From NCBI GenBank assembly GCA_963750995.1, contig CAVVST010000004.1:558001-622000 (forward strand): a stretch of 64,000 nucleotides of DNA, given 5' to 3'. How positions within the stretch are numbered: position 1 is the stretch's first letter; the number at the start of each line of letters is the position of its first letter. Position numbers and translations under genes: made by a program. The DNA comes from CAVVST01 sp963750995 (GTDB lineage: Bacteria; Acidobacteriota; Vicinamibacteria; Vicinamibacterales; UBA2999). The notes under the pieces were generated by a model. That model worked only from the letters and a program-made list of their open reading frames with translations, made no database searches and was not told where the DNA came from. Of the stretch, positions 56,098 through 64,000 are shown one piece after another.

Positions 56098-56612
56098 ATG
56101 AGAACCATTGGTATCCACACCCGCTTCGCTTGGTTCGTCGGTGCGATGGCGCTACTCATCCAGATCTCGCCCGCCCTGGCATCGGACCAAGATCACGACA
56201 ATCGGCCCGTCGAAATCACCTTCACAAAATGGGGGGCCGCGCCTCCTGCGGTTCCGCGCCGACGCCGCTCTTTGGTCTCTTCGAAGGCTTCGCCGGTGAC
56301 GGCATCCTGGGCTCGTTCATCGCAGAGGTGCTCTGGCGGCAAGTGAGCGTGAACGGGCACGTCACTGGACTCGAGGCCATGTACGAGGTGGTGGACGGGG
56401 ACCGTTCGTTCACGGCACTTATCCGGGGCGGGTCGAATGCGGCTGGCCTTGGCTTGCTCGACGGCGTCATCCTGGCCGGGTGGCGAACCGGCGCGCGGGT
56501 ACAGGTCGTGTTTCAGAGGTATCTCCCCAGCGAAGGAGGCTGCGCGGGGGCACCGGTCGGCAAGAAGTGTTTCCAGGGAATCATTTACGTCGGGCGCGCC
56601 CCCAGGGACTGA
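56098..56612 (+). CDS. Small secreted protein of unknown function (frameshifted)
   Basis: ATG 56098 has AGGAG six bases upstream. The signal peptide MRTIGIHTRFAWFVGAMALL (cleavage near ALASD) leads to HDNRPVEITFTKWGA. A second frame then continues PTPLFGLFEGFAGDGILGSF IAEVLWRQVSVNGHVTGLEA to the stop at 56612 (KKCFQGIIYVGRAPRD). The shift lies between about 56225 and 56280, where a run of six G occurs; the product would be about 170 residues. Two Cys near the end may form a disulfide. I recognise no family with a known function. It is divergent from the ECF sigma gene and converges on the kinase gene. Confidence 0.6.
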
Positions 56613-56632
56613 CGAGCGCCACGTACACCGCG

Positions 56633-59551
56633 CTAATGCAGGGGTATGCGAAAGAGATTGCGCTGCGAATCTGCCCTGGTGAAGAGGTAGGTTGAGGGGT
56701 CTGGTCCTGGCACGATCAGACCATCCTCAATTGTCACGGCGCCCGGCAGTCCAACGGCTCCATCGACAACGTTGATTCCCGCAGCGGGCAGATCCGGCAA
56801 CGACTTGCCAGCCGGCACAGGGATGGCGAGCGTCTTTCCCGCGGAGGTCGAGGAAGCGCTCCGGTTGCTCCCGAATAGAAGAACGTCCCGTCTGGAGACC
56901 ACCGTGCTGAGCATGTGTAGCAAATTTCCTGGGAACGCCGCCATGGATGGGGACGGCGAGCGTGGCGAGGACGCATCCTTGTGTCCCAGGTGCGCTGGAT
57001 GATCACCCACTCGCCGTCAGGCGACACCTCGCCCTTCTCCAGGACTGATACCGTCGGTATTCGCTCTCGGCCGGTTCCGTCCGTCTTGATCCGGACCAGC
57101 GCGTTGTTCTCCCTCAGCGACCGGAAGATCAACTCTCCGGCAGCGACCGAATGACACCTGATCACCGGCGCTGGCGATCAGGCGAGGTGGCGTGCGCCGG
57201 TCGAGGGGCGCCAGCCAAATATGCGATTCTCCACTGCCGTCCATGGTCGTGAAGGCCACATCCTTCTCGTCGCGCGAAATCACGTAGTTGGTGACGGACT
57301 GGCCCGACAGCACAGTGTCGCTCTTCCCCGACGCGAGGTCCACCGAGCGCAAGTCAGCTGACGCCGGAATCCAGCCCGAAGCCGCCAACCACCAGTCCCG
57401 CGCAAAAAGATAGAACACACGTGTGCCATCCCGGGAAAAGCGGGGAGCCGAGGCGTAGCCTTCCGACACGATCGCCCGCTCGCCGGCCGCGTCGTGAATC
57501 CAGACGGCGCTCCGACGCATGCCGACCGATGTCACGAGAGACCGGCCGTCCGGCGCCAGCGCAATGCCTTCCTCCTCGAGCGGGCCGAAGGTGATCTGTT
57601 CCGGTGCTCCGTCAGGAAACCTCTGGCGCCAGAGGTGCGAGCTGCCGCCAACGACCGCGCCAAAGTACATCCACCGTCCGTCTGGAGACCAGGCCGCTGA
57701 CAAACAGGTGCCCTGGGGCCCAACCTGTCGTGCCCGCAGAGCTTCCGTCGAACGGTAGTAGCCGGCACGGTTGAGTAAACGCATGGGCGCTGCTCATCTC
57801 GACCACGAGCACCCACTGACGGTCGGGAGAGGCGTAGGAGTAGTGCGCCATCGCGTGCTCGTCCGGCTGGATGTAGATCTCCCGTGAGTCTGCCCGGCCG
57901 TCCGTCGCGGTCACAATCCCCATGTGGAGGCCGGTCTTGATCTCGGAGAACAGCACGCGGTGATCGGCAATCCAGGTGAGTCCAGAGGCGTTGGGCAGGA
58001 GCCGCACTGGCTGGCCCCCGAGCACCGGAACAGTCCAGGTATCCCACGCGCCGGAAGCCACTTCTGTATACGCGACCCGCGATCCGTCCGGTGTGAACAC
58101 CGGTCCGTACTTGCGCCCTGCAGAGGTCGTGAGCTGTACCGACTCGCCGTTCGGAAGCAGCTTGACGAAGATCTGACCTGGGCTCAAGAACGACGTGTCG
58201 CCGCGCTTGAAGGTCACCATTCGCCCGTCCGGTGACAAGCTGGGCGCCGAGGCCGAGTCGGTGAAGTTGGTGAGCTGCGTGTACTCCGATGGCGAGGTCA
58301 CCGGCACCGTGGGTCTCGCGAGGTAGAACGCCGCCGCACCGCCTGCGAGCAGCACGAACGTGGCGACTATCGGCAGCACTGCACGGTACGCGGGGCTCGG
58401 TTGGCGTGTCCCTGGCGCGGCGTGGCTCCCGACTTCGTCGATCTCGAAGCGTACGATCGCCGAGATCCCGTAAACGACGCTTCGGATCCTTGTCCAGGCA
58501 TCGCTGCAGCAGCAGACGAACGTTGGCCGGTGTTCCGTCCGGCAGGGCGTCCCACTCCGGCTCGCTCCCGAGGACGGCCGCGATGGTGTCCGACACCGTG
58601 CCGCCCGTGAACGCGATGCGCCCCGTCAGCATCTCGTACAGGACGCAGCCAAACGCCCAGATGTCGGTCCGTTTGTCGACGACCTGGCCCCGTGCCTGCT
58701 CCGGACTCATATAGCCAGGCGTGCCCATCACGGCGCCGTCGCTCGTGTGGTTCACGGTCTTCGTCGGCGAGTGTGTGAGGTCGGGCGTCGAGCCATCGCC
58801 AGCGGTCTTCGCGAGGCCGAAGTCGAGGACCTTCACCACGCCGTCCGGCGTGATCTTGATGTTGGCGGGCTTCAGGTCGCGGTGGATAATCCCTTTTTCG
58901 TGGGCGATGTCGAGGGCCTCGGCGATTTGCCGCGCGATGCTCAACGCGTCACGAATGGGCAGCCCAGGGCCTTGCGACCGTTGACGCGAGCACATCCGCG
59001 AGGGTGTCGGCGAGCGTCCGCCCGTCCACGAGCTCGAGAACCAGGAACCGGATGCCTTCGGCTTCCTCGAAGCCGTAGATCGCGCCGATGTTCGGATGAT
59101 TCAGCGCGGCGAGCATCCGCGCCTCCCGCTCGAAGCGCGCGAGCCGCTCGGGGTTGCTCGTGAATGCGTGCGGCAGGAACTTGACCGCGACATCGCGCTC
59201 GAGCTTCGTGTCGCGCGCGCGGTACACCTCACCCATGCCGCCCGCACCGAGCAGGGCCTGCACCTGATACACACCAAGTCGCTGCCCTTCCATCATCAAC
59301 GTCGCCTGGTCCCGAGCGTCGTCGCCCCGAACCATCGCGGGTGCCTCGAGAAAGCTCTTCGCGCGCTGGTCCGACGCCAGTAGCGACTCCACTTCCTGAC
59401 GCAGCGCCTCGTTACCGGCGCACGCCTCGGCGAGGTACGCGGGACGACTATCAGCGGGCAACGCCCGTGCGCCCGCGAACACCTCTTTCAGACGCGGCCA
59501 GTTGTCAGCGGGAAGGATCACCCGCTGTGGATTCTGCTCGGCCTCCGTCAT
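56633..59551 (-). CDS. Ser/Thr protein kinase with PD40 (WD40-like) propeller, many frameshifts
   Basis: About 970 residues once joined, from ATG 59551. The N-terminal helical region (WPRLKEVFAGARALPADSRP) is typical of this group. The kinase domain has GAGGMGEVYRARD, VAVKFLP, HRDLKPANIKI, DFGLAK and GTPGYMSPEQARG; a transmembrane helix (VATFVLLAGGAAAFYL) leads to a periplasmic propeller with repeats such as APSLSPDGRMVTF and AAWSPDGRWMYFG. Frame changes lie near 58980-58986, 58451-58460, 57728-57738, 57160, and about three between 56860 and 57010. Most are repaired by single-base deletions. The kinase is probably signal-responsive; the ECF sigma factor encoded nearby is a candidate partner. 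Confidence 0.85.
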
Positions 59552-59915
59552 GGCCCGCCGTACTCTTTTGCACAGTGGGCCGGCGGGTCCGTATCGATGC
59601 GACGTACGTGACGCATGCCACGGCCGCAAGTCCCGGGCAGCGCCCACATGCGATGACCTTGTGCGGTCAAAAAAACCGTCGCCTTTGCGCGTTTTCCTTC
59701 CGTTTTCTACACCGATCAAGCGAAGAGCATGGCGTTTGTGCCCAGAAATGTGCCCAAACAGTGTGCCCAAAACGCGCAGCCTGACGACGATTCAAAGCAC
59801 TCTCATGGTTGCATTTAGCGTCGAAGGCGACGGTTTTAAAGGGAGTCGCCTTCACCGCTTCGCTGTCGAGCGTTTCCGTGTAAGTGGCTTGGTCACGTAT
59901 ACTTGCAGGCGCACG

Positions 59916-60010
59916 GTGAGGTGGCCGAGAGGCTGAAGGCGGCGGTTTGCTAAACCGTTGTAGGGCCTTTAAAGTCCTACCCAGGGTTCGAATCCCTGCC
60001 TCACCGCCAG
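59916..60010 (+). tRNA. tRNA-Ser (anticodon GCT)
   Basis: Acceptor GGTGAGG pairs with CCTCACC, then discriminator G and encoded CCA. The anticodon arm (CGGTTTGCTAAACCG) gives GCT, and a long variable arm (TGTAGGGCCTTTAAAGTCCTA) is typical of tRNA-Ser. T arm GGGTTCGAATCCC. 95 nt with CCA. Its 3' end is repeated at 62377-62402. Confidence 0.95.
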
Positions 60011-60013
60011 TTT
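59988..60013 (+). repeat. Putative attL: 3' end of tRNA-Ser, 26-bp direct repeat copy 1
   Basis: The 26 bases from the T loop of tRNA-Ser through its CCA and three bases beyond are identical to 62377-62402. A tRNA 3' end duplicated downstream in the same orientation is the classic mark of site-specific integration at a tRNA gene. Confidence 0.75.
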
Positions 60014-60042
60014 CATGCGTTGCGGCGTCTGCCGATGGGCTC

Positions 60043-61899
60043 TCATTCTCGCGCCTGGGCAGCCAGGAGAATCGGAGCATTCACCGTACCCAGGCCTTTG
60101 TAACCCCTGCGTTCGACAATCTCGAAGAAGAATCGCCCTTCGAAGCTCCGGGTGCAGGCATGAAGGAACTCGCCGCCTTCATCCCGGTCGTACAGGATAT
60201 TCCCTCGGCGTAACTCGTCGACGCGCTCGGCAGAGAGGTCGGTCCGAGCCTCCAGATCGTCGTAGTAGTTCTCTGGGATCGACAGCATCTCCACCCCATT
60301 GGCCTGCATGCGCCCGAGAGCCGTGACGATGTCATCGGTCGCAAACGCGATGTGTTGCACGCCGGACCCGGCGTAGTGCGTGAGAAAGCGCGACGGAAAT
60401 GTGTGCTGGCTCTGAGAGGCGTTGAGCGCGATCCGCAGTTCACCATCCGGAGAGTGGACAACCTGGCTGCGGACAATGCCCCCCGGGTCGATCAAGTCCA
60501 CCTGCGACGTCTTCGTCACGTTGAGCAACGAGGTGTAGAACAGGAGCCACGACAGCATCTCGTCATAGTGCATCGACTGCGAGACGTGATCGATCGCTGT
60601 CAGGCCGATGCCGCCTTGCGCCTGCGCCTGCGCGACGAAATCGATATCCCACAGCCGGCCCAGCACCGTCTTCGGATCGACGAAGTACAACAGACTGCCG
60701 CCAAGGCCGCGGACCGCTGGAATGTCCAGCTCGTCCGGCCCGACGGCCTGGCGAAAGGGTGTGTCGCTCAGGGTCTCGGCCCGGTCGATTGCCGCCGTCG
60801 CGTCGTCGACCTTGAGGCAGATCGCACAGACGGAGGACCCGCGCGACAACTGATACGAATGCGCAAAGCCGTCGTTGTCGCTGTTGAGTACCAGATTGAT
60901 CCCGCCCTGAACCCACCGCGTGACCGATTTCGACCGGTGCCGGCCGACTTCGACGAATCCCAACGCCGCACACAAGGCCGAGAGTGTCCCGGCGGAGCGG
61001 CTGTCCACGGCGAATTCAAGAAACTCGACCCCGAGGCACGCCGCCCGGGGAGGCACGGGACGAGCCGCCACGCCAGGCGCGTCGAGTTGGCCCTGCAACT
61101 GGTCGTTGAGAAAGACCAGCGACCGCCGTCCATCGATGGCCAGAGCGCGAGGTGAGCCCGCGCGAAACTGATCGTTGAAGACCTCGAGCGACACCGCGCC
61201 CCGATATCCAGTCGACCCGACCGCGTCCATGAAGTCCAGCAGCGGAAAATCGCCCTGACCTGGAAAACAACGAAAGTGGCGGCTCCAGGACATGACATCC
61301 ATGTCCAGCCATGGGGCGTCGGCCAACTGCACCAGGGAAATCTTGTCGACTGGGATCGAGCGAATCGCCCCGAGGTCGGTCCGGCGGGACAGGATGTGAA
61401 AGCTGTCGAGCGTGATCCCGATCGCCGGGTGGTCGGCGCGGCGCACCACCTCCCACGCGTCGCGGTAGTCGCTGATGTGCCGGCCCCAGGCGAGGGCTTC
61501 GAAACCCACCCGAAGCTGGCGCTTGTGAGCGCGTTCACCGAGTTCATGAAAATCCGCCGCCGCGCGGTCGATCCCGCCCAGCGAGTCTGGCGCAACGTTG
61601 CTGCAGACCATCAGGAGGTCGCAGCCCAGCTCGCCCATGAGGTCGAACTTGCGTTCGGCTCTGGCGAACGCACGGCCGCGCTGTGGTTCCGGCATGCCTT
61701 CGAAATCGCGGAAAGGCTGGAACGCCACGATGCGGAGTCCGAGCGAGGCCACCATGCCCCGGACGTCCTTCGGCGAGCCGTTGAACGACAGCAGATCACT
61801 CTCGAAGATTTCGACGCCCGTGAATCCCGCCGCCGCAATCGCCTCGAGCTTTTCCGCCAGTCCGCCGCTCAGCGAAACCGTCACAATCGAAGTGTCCAT
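60043..61899 (-). CDS. 3-dehydroshikimate dehydratase (QuiC1-type, isomerase/HPPD fusion)
   Basis: 618 residues, intact. The N-terminal TIM-barrel (about 1-265: IVTVSLSGGLAEKLEAIAAA GFTGVEIFE and later GITLDSFHILSRRTDL, with metal-ligand-type acidic residues) is of the sugar-phosphate isomerase/AP endonuclease-2 type. The C-terminal half (about 285-610) is an HPPD-like double VOC domain (AIDHVSQSMHYDEMLSWLLF, VQHIAFATDDIVTAL, EGRFFFEIVERRGYKGLGT). This fusion is QuiC1, which converts 3-dehydroshikimate to protocatechuate, feeding the beta-ketoadipate pathway. No other pathway genes are in the window. It lies within the tRNA-flanked segment. Confidence 0.9.
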   Translation of the reverse strand: MDTSIVTVSLSGGLAEKLEAIAAAGFTGVEIFESDLLSFNGSPKDVRGMVASLGLRIVAFQPFRDFEGMPEPQRGRAFARAERKFDLMGELGCDLLMVCSNVAPDSLGGIDRAAADFHELGERAHKRQLRVGFEALAWGRHISDYRDAWEVVRRADHPAIGITLDSFHILSRRTDLGAIRSIPVDKISLVQLADAPWLDMDVMSWSRHFRCFPGQGDFPLLDFMDAVGSTGYRGAVSLEVFNDQFRAGSPRALAIDGRRSLVFLNDQLQGQLDAPGVAARPVPPRAACLGVEFLEFAVDSRSAGTLSALCAALGFVEVGRHRSKSVTRWVQGGINLVLNSDNDGFAHSYQLSRGSSVCAICLKVDDATAAIDRAETLSDTPFRQAVGPDELDIPAVRGLGGSLLYFVDPKTVLGRLWDIDFVAQAQAQGGIGLTAIDHVSQSMHYDEMLSWLLFYTSLLNVTKTSQVDLIDPGGIVRSQVVHSPDGELRIALNASQSQHTFPSRFLTHYAGSGVQHIAFATDDIVTALGRMQANGVEMLSIPENYYDDLEARTDLSAERVDELRRGNILYDRDEGGEFLHACTRSFEGRFFFEIVERRGYKGLGTVNAPILLAAQARE

Positions 61900-61964
61900 A
61901 ATGTGCGCTCGTCTTAATGATCAGCTCGGACCAGTTGTCGGCTTCGCGCCCGACCCGATTGAGC

Positions 61965-62245
61965 CTACCGCAGTACATCGAGCTTGATGGAACCGGGCTG
62001 CAGCTTCACGGCGAGCTCGTCGATCTTGATGTTCAGCGTCACCGGAATATCGAGGACGCTACCGGCGCGCCGGTAGCGCGCCGCTTCAAATCCAGACAGA
62101 TGCCATGGCCGGCGAGCTCGACGCGGCCGTTCCTGGCCGTCGTGTGCAGCTCGCCCGCAAGTTCCGGCCGGTACCGTTGCGCCAGGTCCTGAATCAGCGC
62201 GGTGACGAAATCATGAACCCTGGGCGGTTGCCAAAATGTCTCCAA
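61965..62245 (-). CDS. Small uncharacterised protein, frameshifted, inside the tRNA-flanked segment
   Basis: From ATG 62245 the frame gives METFWQPPRVHDFVTALIQD LAQRYRPELAGELHTTARNG, then RVELAGHGICLDLKRRA. A shifted frame continues GSVLDIPVTLNIKIDELAVK LQPGSIKLDVLR to a stop at 61965. A one-base loss near the palindrome at 62057-62078 would join them into about 93 residues. The mixed alpha/beta pattern is plausible but I recognise no family. It is co-oriented with the dehydroshikimate dehydratase gene, 66 bp before its start, and could be in its operon. Confidence 0.5.
62057..62078. repeat. 22-bp perfect palindrome
   Basis: The two arms CGCTACCGGCG and CGCCGGTAGCG are exact reverse complements with no spacer. 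It lies at the frame break of the small gene at 61965-62245. Confidence 0.7.
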
Positions 62246-62647
62246 AACTCCGGTGGAATCGGGAGGATGGCGGTAGACTCGCGAGAACTGACAGAACGCG
62301 GTAAGGCGTTGCGATTCAAACTCTTAGAGCCAGAAGTGACGCGCCATCAACAAGTTAGAGATGGTCGCTCGTAGAATTCGAATCCCTGCCTCACCGCCAG
62401 TTAAGTCTAGCCAGCGATCTTTCCTCGGAGACACTCCCCGTCTCCAGAATGTCACCAGAATCCGCAGGACTGCGGGCTGATCGAGCAGCCGAATCGCGCT
62501 GACTCCGTCGAAATCTGTGACATCGACGTCGAAACCGCCTCGATTTCAGATCACTGGCCCCTTTGCGGCTCGATTCGCGCCTTAGGTACTGACGGGGGCC
62601 TGGCGCAGGGCGCGCCGACAGCTGAAAGCGCTGCGGGCGGTGAAATC
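62246..62647. other. 402-bp region without a gene; contains the right repeat
   Basis: No coding signal on either strand. The tRNA-Ser 3'-end duplication (62377-62402) is the only feature recognised. The last 200 bp must hold the promoter of the hydrolase gene at 62648. Confidence 0.45.
62377..62402 (+). repeat. Putative attR: 26-bp direct repeat copy 2
   Basis: Identical over 26 bases to 59988-60013, the tRNA-Ser 3' end, but with no tRNA body upstream. The distance between copies is 2389 bp. Confidence 0.75.
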
Positions 62648-63594
62648 ATGATCAAACACCTAGGGCGTGGCATGGTATTGACGATGCTTCTCGCGTCAGC
62701 GGCGGTCGCACAACCGCGGGTCGAGAAGAATGTTGTCTTTGGGATGTACTCGGGTTTGGCGCTCTTGATGGACGTTTATCATCCCGTTCAATCAAACGGC
62801 TTGGGAGTGATCGTCATTCAAGGCAGTGGCTGGTATATGCCGCAGCGGTACGACGCCCCTGCGCTCAAGGACGATCCGTTTCCCGCGGAGTACGGCCGTC
62901 GGTTCGCTGAAGCCGGCTACAGGGCCTTTCTCATCAACCACCGCGCCTCTCCTCGGTTCCGATACCCGGCCGCCATAGAAGACGCACAGCGCGGTGTCCG
63001 GTTTATCCGGCACAACGCGAGCGGCTATGGGATTGATGGACGGCGCCTCGGGGCCTGGGGCGCCTCATCTGGTGGTCATCTCGCGGCTCTCCTTGGAACG
63101 TTGGACGGCACCGGGGATCCTAACGACTCCGACCCGGTGAATCGCGAGAGCGCGAAGGTTCAAGCAGTCGTGGCACTCTTTCCCCCCACCGACCTGCCTT
63201 CGTTCCCGCGTTCGATAGGCACCACGGGTGTTGGCATGTTCATGGGTTTTTTCTATCCCGACCCCAGGTTTTTTCCTCCGGGCTTTATTCGTCCGGACCA
63301 GCCCGAGATCAAGGCGTATCGAGATGCATCCCCGACGACCCACGTGACTCGGGATGACGCCCCCTTTCTGCTGATCCATGGCGACGCCGATGTCGTCGTT
63401 CCGCTTCAGCAATCAGAAGTCATGGAACAGAAACTAACGTCGGCGGGCGTCGCGGTTCGGTTGATCCAGTACCCGGCGGCAACCACGGGCCCGGTTTTTT
63501 CTTTATCGGACCGAGGGCAAACGATCCTCGCCGGCCCGATGACTTCGGTGAGGCGCGAAAATGGTTCGATCAGTATTTGCAGGCTATTCAGTAG
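62648..63594 (+). CDS. Secreted alpha/beta hydrolase (esterase-like, frameshifted near the end)
   Basis: About 315 residues from ATG 62648. The signal peptide (MVLTMLLASAAVAQP region) is followed by the hydrolase core: VIVIQGSGWYMPQRYD oxyanion region, RLGAWGASSGGHLAALLGT nucleophile elbow and FLLIHGDADVVVPLQQS acid. The frame changes near 63471-63474, where a CCCC run appears to be CCC. Restoring it gives PGGNHGPGFFFIGPRANDP with the catalytic His, and the end WFDQYLQAIQ at 63594. Without repair the frame stays open to the window end. It resembles BD-FAE/dienelactone-type carboxylesterases. It overlaps the opposite-strand PD40 gene by 11 bp. Confidence 0.8.
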
Positions 63595-64000
63595 ACTCGC
63601 CGCCTGGCTTCCAGTTGACGATGACTGTTATCGGCGAAGGGCTCGGATCTTCCGGAAGGATGCTCATCAGGAAGCGCTGACCGTCGGCGGAAACCACGTA
63701 CTGCTGGCGGTCGCGGCCCTGCACCGCTCCGCCGACCCTCGTGGCGAACAGTGGAACTGCCGCACCGGCCTCGAGAGTCTGACCGTCTGGAGCGAATCGG
63801 ATCGGAACTGCGATCAGTCGGCCGTCCAGCGCAACGTAAAACAATTCTCTTCCGTCGCGCCGCCACCGCACCTGCGCGCCGCCATTAGTGGAGATGACTT
63901 CTTTGCGTCCGGGTCCGGGGAATGGCTGGACGTAAATCTCGAAGCGGCCGGTCTCGTTCGACTGGTATGCGATCCACCTGCCGTCGGGCGAGAATTGCGC
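63584..64000 (-). CDS. PD40-repeat protein C-terminus (probably another Ser/Thr kinase; runs off right edge)
   Basis: The visible 138 residues read AQFSPDGRWIAYQSNETGRF EIYVQPFPGPG, then VRWRRDGRELFYVALDGRLI AVPI and end VIVNWKPGGESTE. These are WD40-like PD40 propeller blades with the tail (FLMSILPEDPSPSPITVIVN WK) typical of Acidobacteriota kinase-PD40 fusions and TolB-like proteins. The kinase domain, if present, lies beyond base 64000. It is transcribed leftward and converges with the hydrolase gene. Confidence 0.8.
   Translation of the reverse strand, partial: AQFSPDGRWIAYQSNETGRFEIYVQPFPGPGRKEVISTNGGAQVRWRRDGRELFYVALDGRLIAVPIRFAPDGQTLEAGAAVPLFATRVGGAVQGRDRQQYVVSADGQRFLMSILPEDPSPSPITVIVNWKPGGESTE

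Noticed and set aside
56633..59551. Treating the PD40 kinase as a pseudogene
   Set aside because: All parts remain in order and in-frame repair needs only single bases, as in many other conserved genes here. Sequence error is the simpler explanation.
59988..62402. An integrase gene inside the tRNA-flanked segment
   Set aside because: I read all frames between the repeats; none shows tyrosine or serine recombinase motifs.
63584..63594. The 11-bp tail-to-tail overlaps at 63584-63594 and 42991-43001 as regulatory devices
   Set aside because: Short convergent overlaps are common in compact genomes, and both involve genes with uncertain frames.
1..64000. A CRISPR array or riboswitch
   Set aside because: No regularly spaced short repeats were found. 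The only long tandem repeats are coding (53402-54530). I could not support any riboswitch by eye.

Overview
The window is GC-rich bacterial chromosome. Its gene content points to Acidobacteriota, probably the Vicinamibacteria lineage. The clues are Ser/Thr kinases fused to WD40-like PD40 propellers (56.6-59.6 kb and the right edge), ECF sigma factors of the type that accompanies such kinases (55.4 kb, and a relic at 5.9 kb), a TonB receptor with an N-terminal carboxypeptidase-regulatory-like domain, a DUF5916/CBM9 relic and many secreted or outer-membrane proteins. The lineage is inferred from gene families; no rRNA gene is present.

Layout. 0-4 kb: a PAS/GAF histidine kinase cut by the left edge, its REC-MEDS response regulator and an S1-domain RNA-binding protein. 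4-10 kb: a haem c protein, VOC and SDR enzymes, and a decay zone with relics of an ECF sigma factor, a DUF5916 protein and a protein tyrosine phosphatase. 10-14 kb: a FadL-type porin with a GMC oxidoreductase. 14-20 kb: a class III adenylate cyclase converging on a cNMP-binding patatin phospholipase, then a haem peroxidase cluster (small protein, DyP, catalase-like). 20-26 kb: transposase and peptidase fragments, carbonic anhydrase, a metallo-hydrolase/hydrolase/tautomerase operon facing an AraC regulator, tRNA-Gln. 26-34 kb: KGG stress protein, gltX, a four-gene operon (42-residue membrane protein, LiaF-like protein, LytS-type kinase, LytTR regulator), an ABC exporter, and an ECF sigma/anti-sigma pair. 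34-40 kb: TPR lipoprotein, DUF4331 and HupE/UreJ operon divergent from a TonB receptor. 40-51 kb: an OmpR/EnvZ-like two-component pair, HtrA protease, an AcvB/VirJ-like hydrolase with MprF, a di-haem cytochrome c peroxidase and an amidase. 51-60 kb: a large Kelch/Ig-repeat surface protein with near-perfect 282-bp DNA repeats, an antitoxin fragment, ECF sigma factor and a PD40 kinase. 60-64 kb: tRNA-Ser(GCT) whose 3' end is duplicated 2.39 kb downstream, enclosing a 3-dehydroshikimate dehydratase gene; then an alpha/beta hydrolase and the tail of another PD40 protein.

Sequence quality dominates interpretation. At least twenty otherwise well conserved genes are split by single-base shifts, mostly apparent +1 insertions plus some homopolymer losses. 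One +1 is directly visible because it falls in an otherwise near-identical tandem repeat (about 54172). I treat most of these as probable read or assembly indels and give the joined gene span. Genes cut short by loss of whole segments are listed separately as relics.

Functional themes: envelope homeostasis and stress (HtrA, AcvB/MprF, LiaF with LytS/LytTR, ECF sigma, KGG), peroxide and haem chemistry (DyP, catalase-like, di-haem peroxidase), probable metal uptake (HupE/TonB/DUF4331) and possible cAMP-to-phospholipase signalling. No CRISPR array, replication origin or complete insertion sequence is visible.
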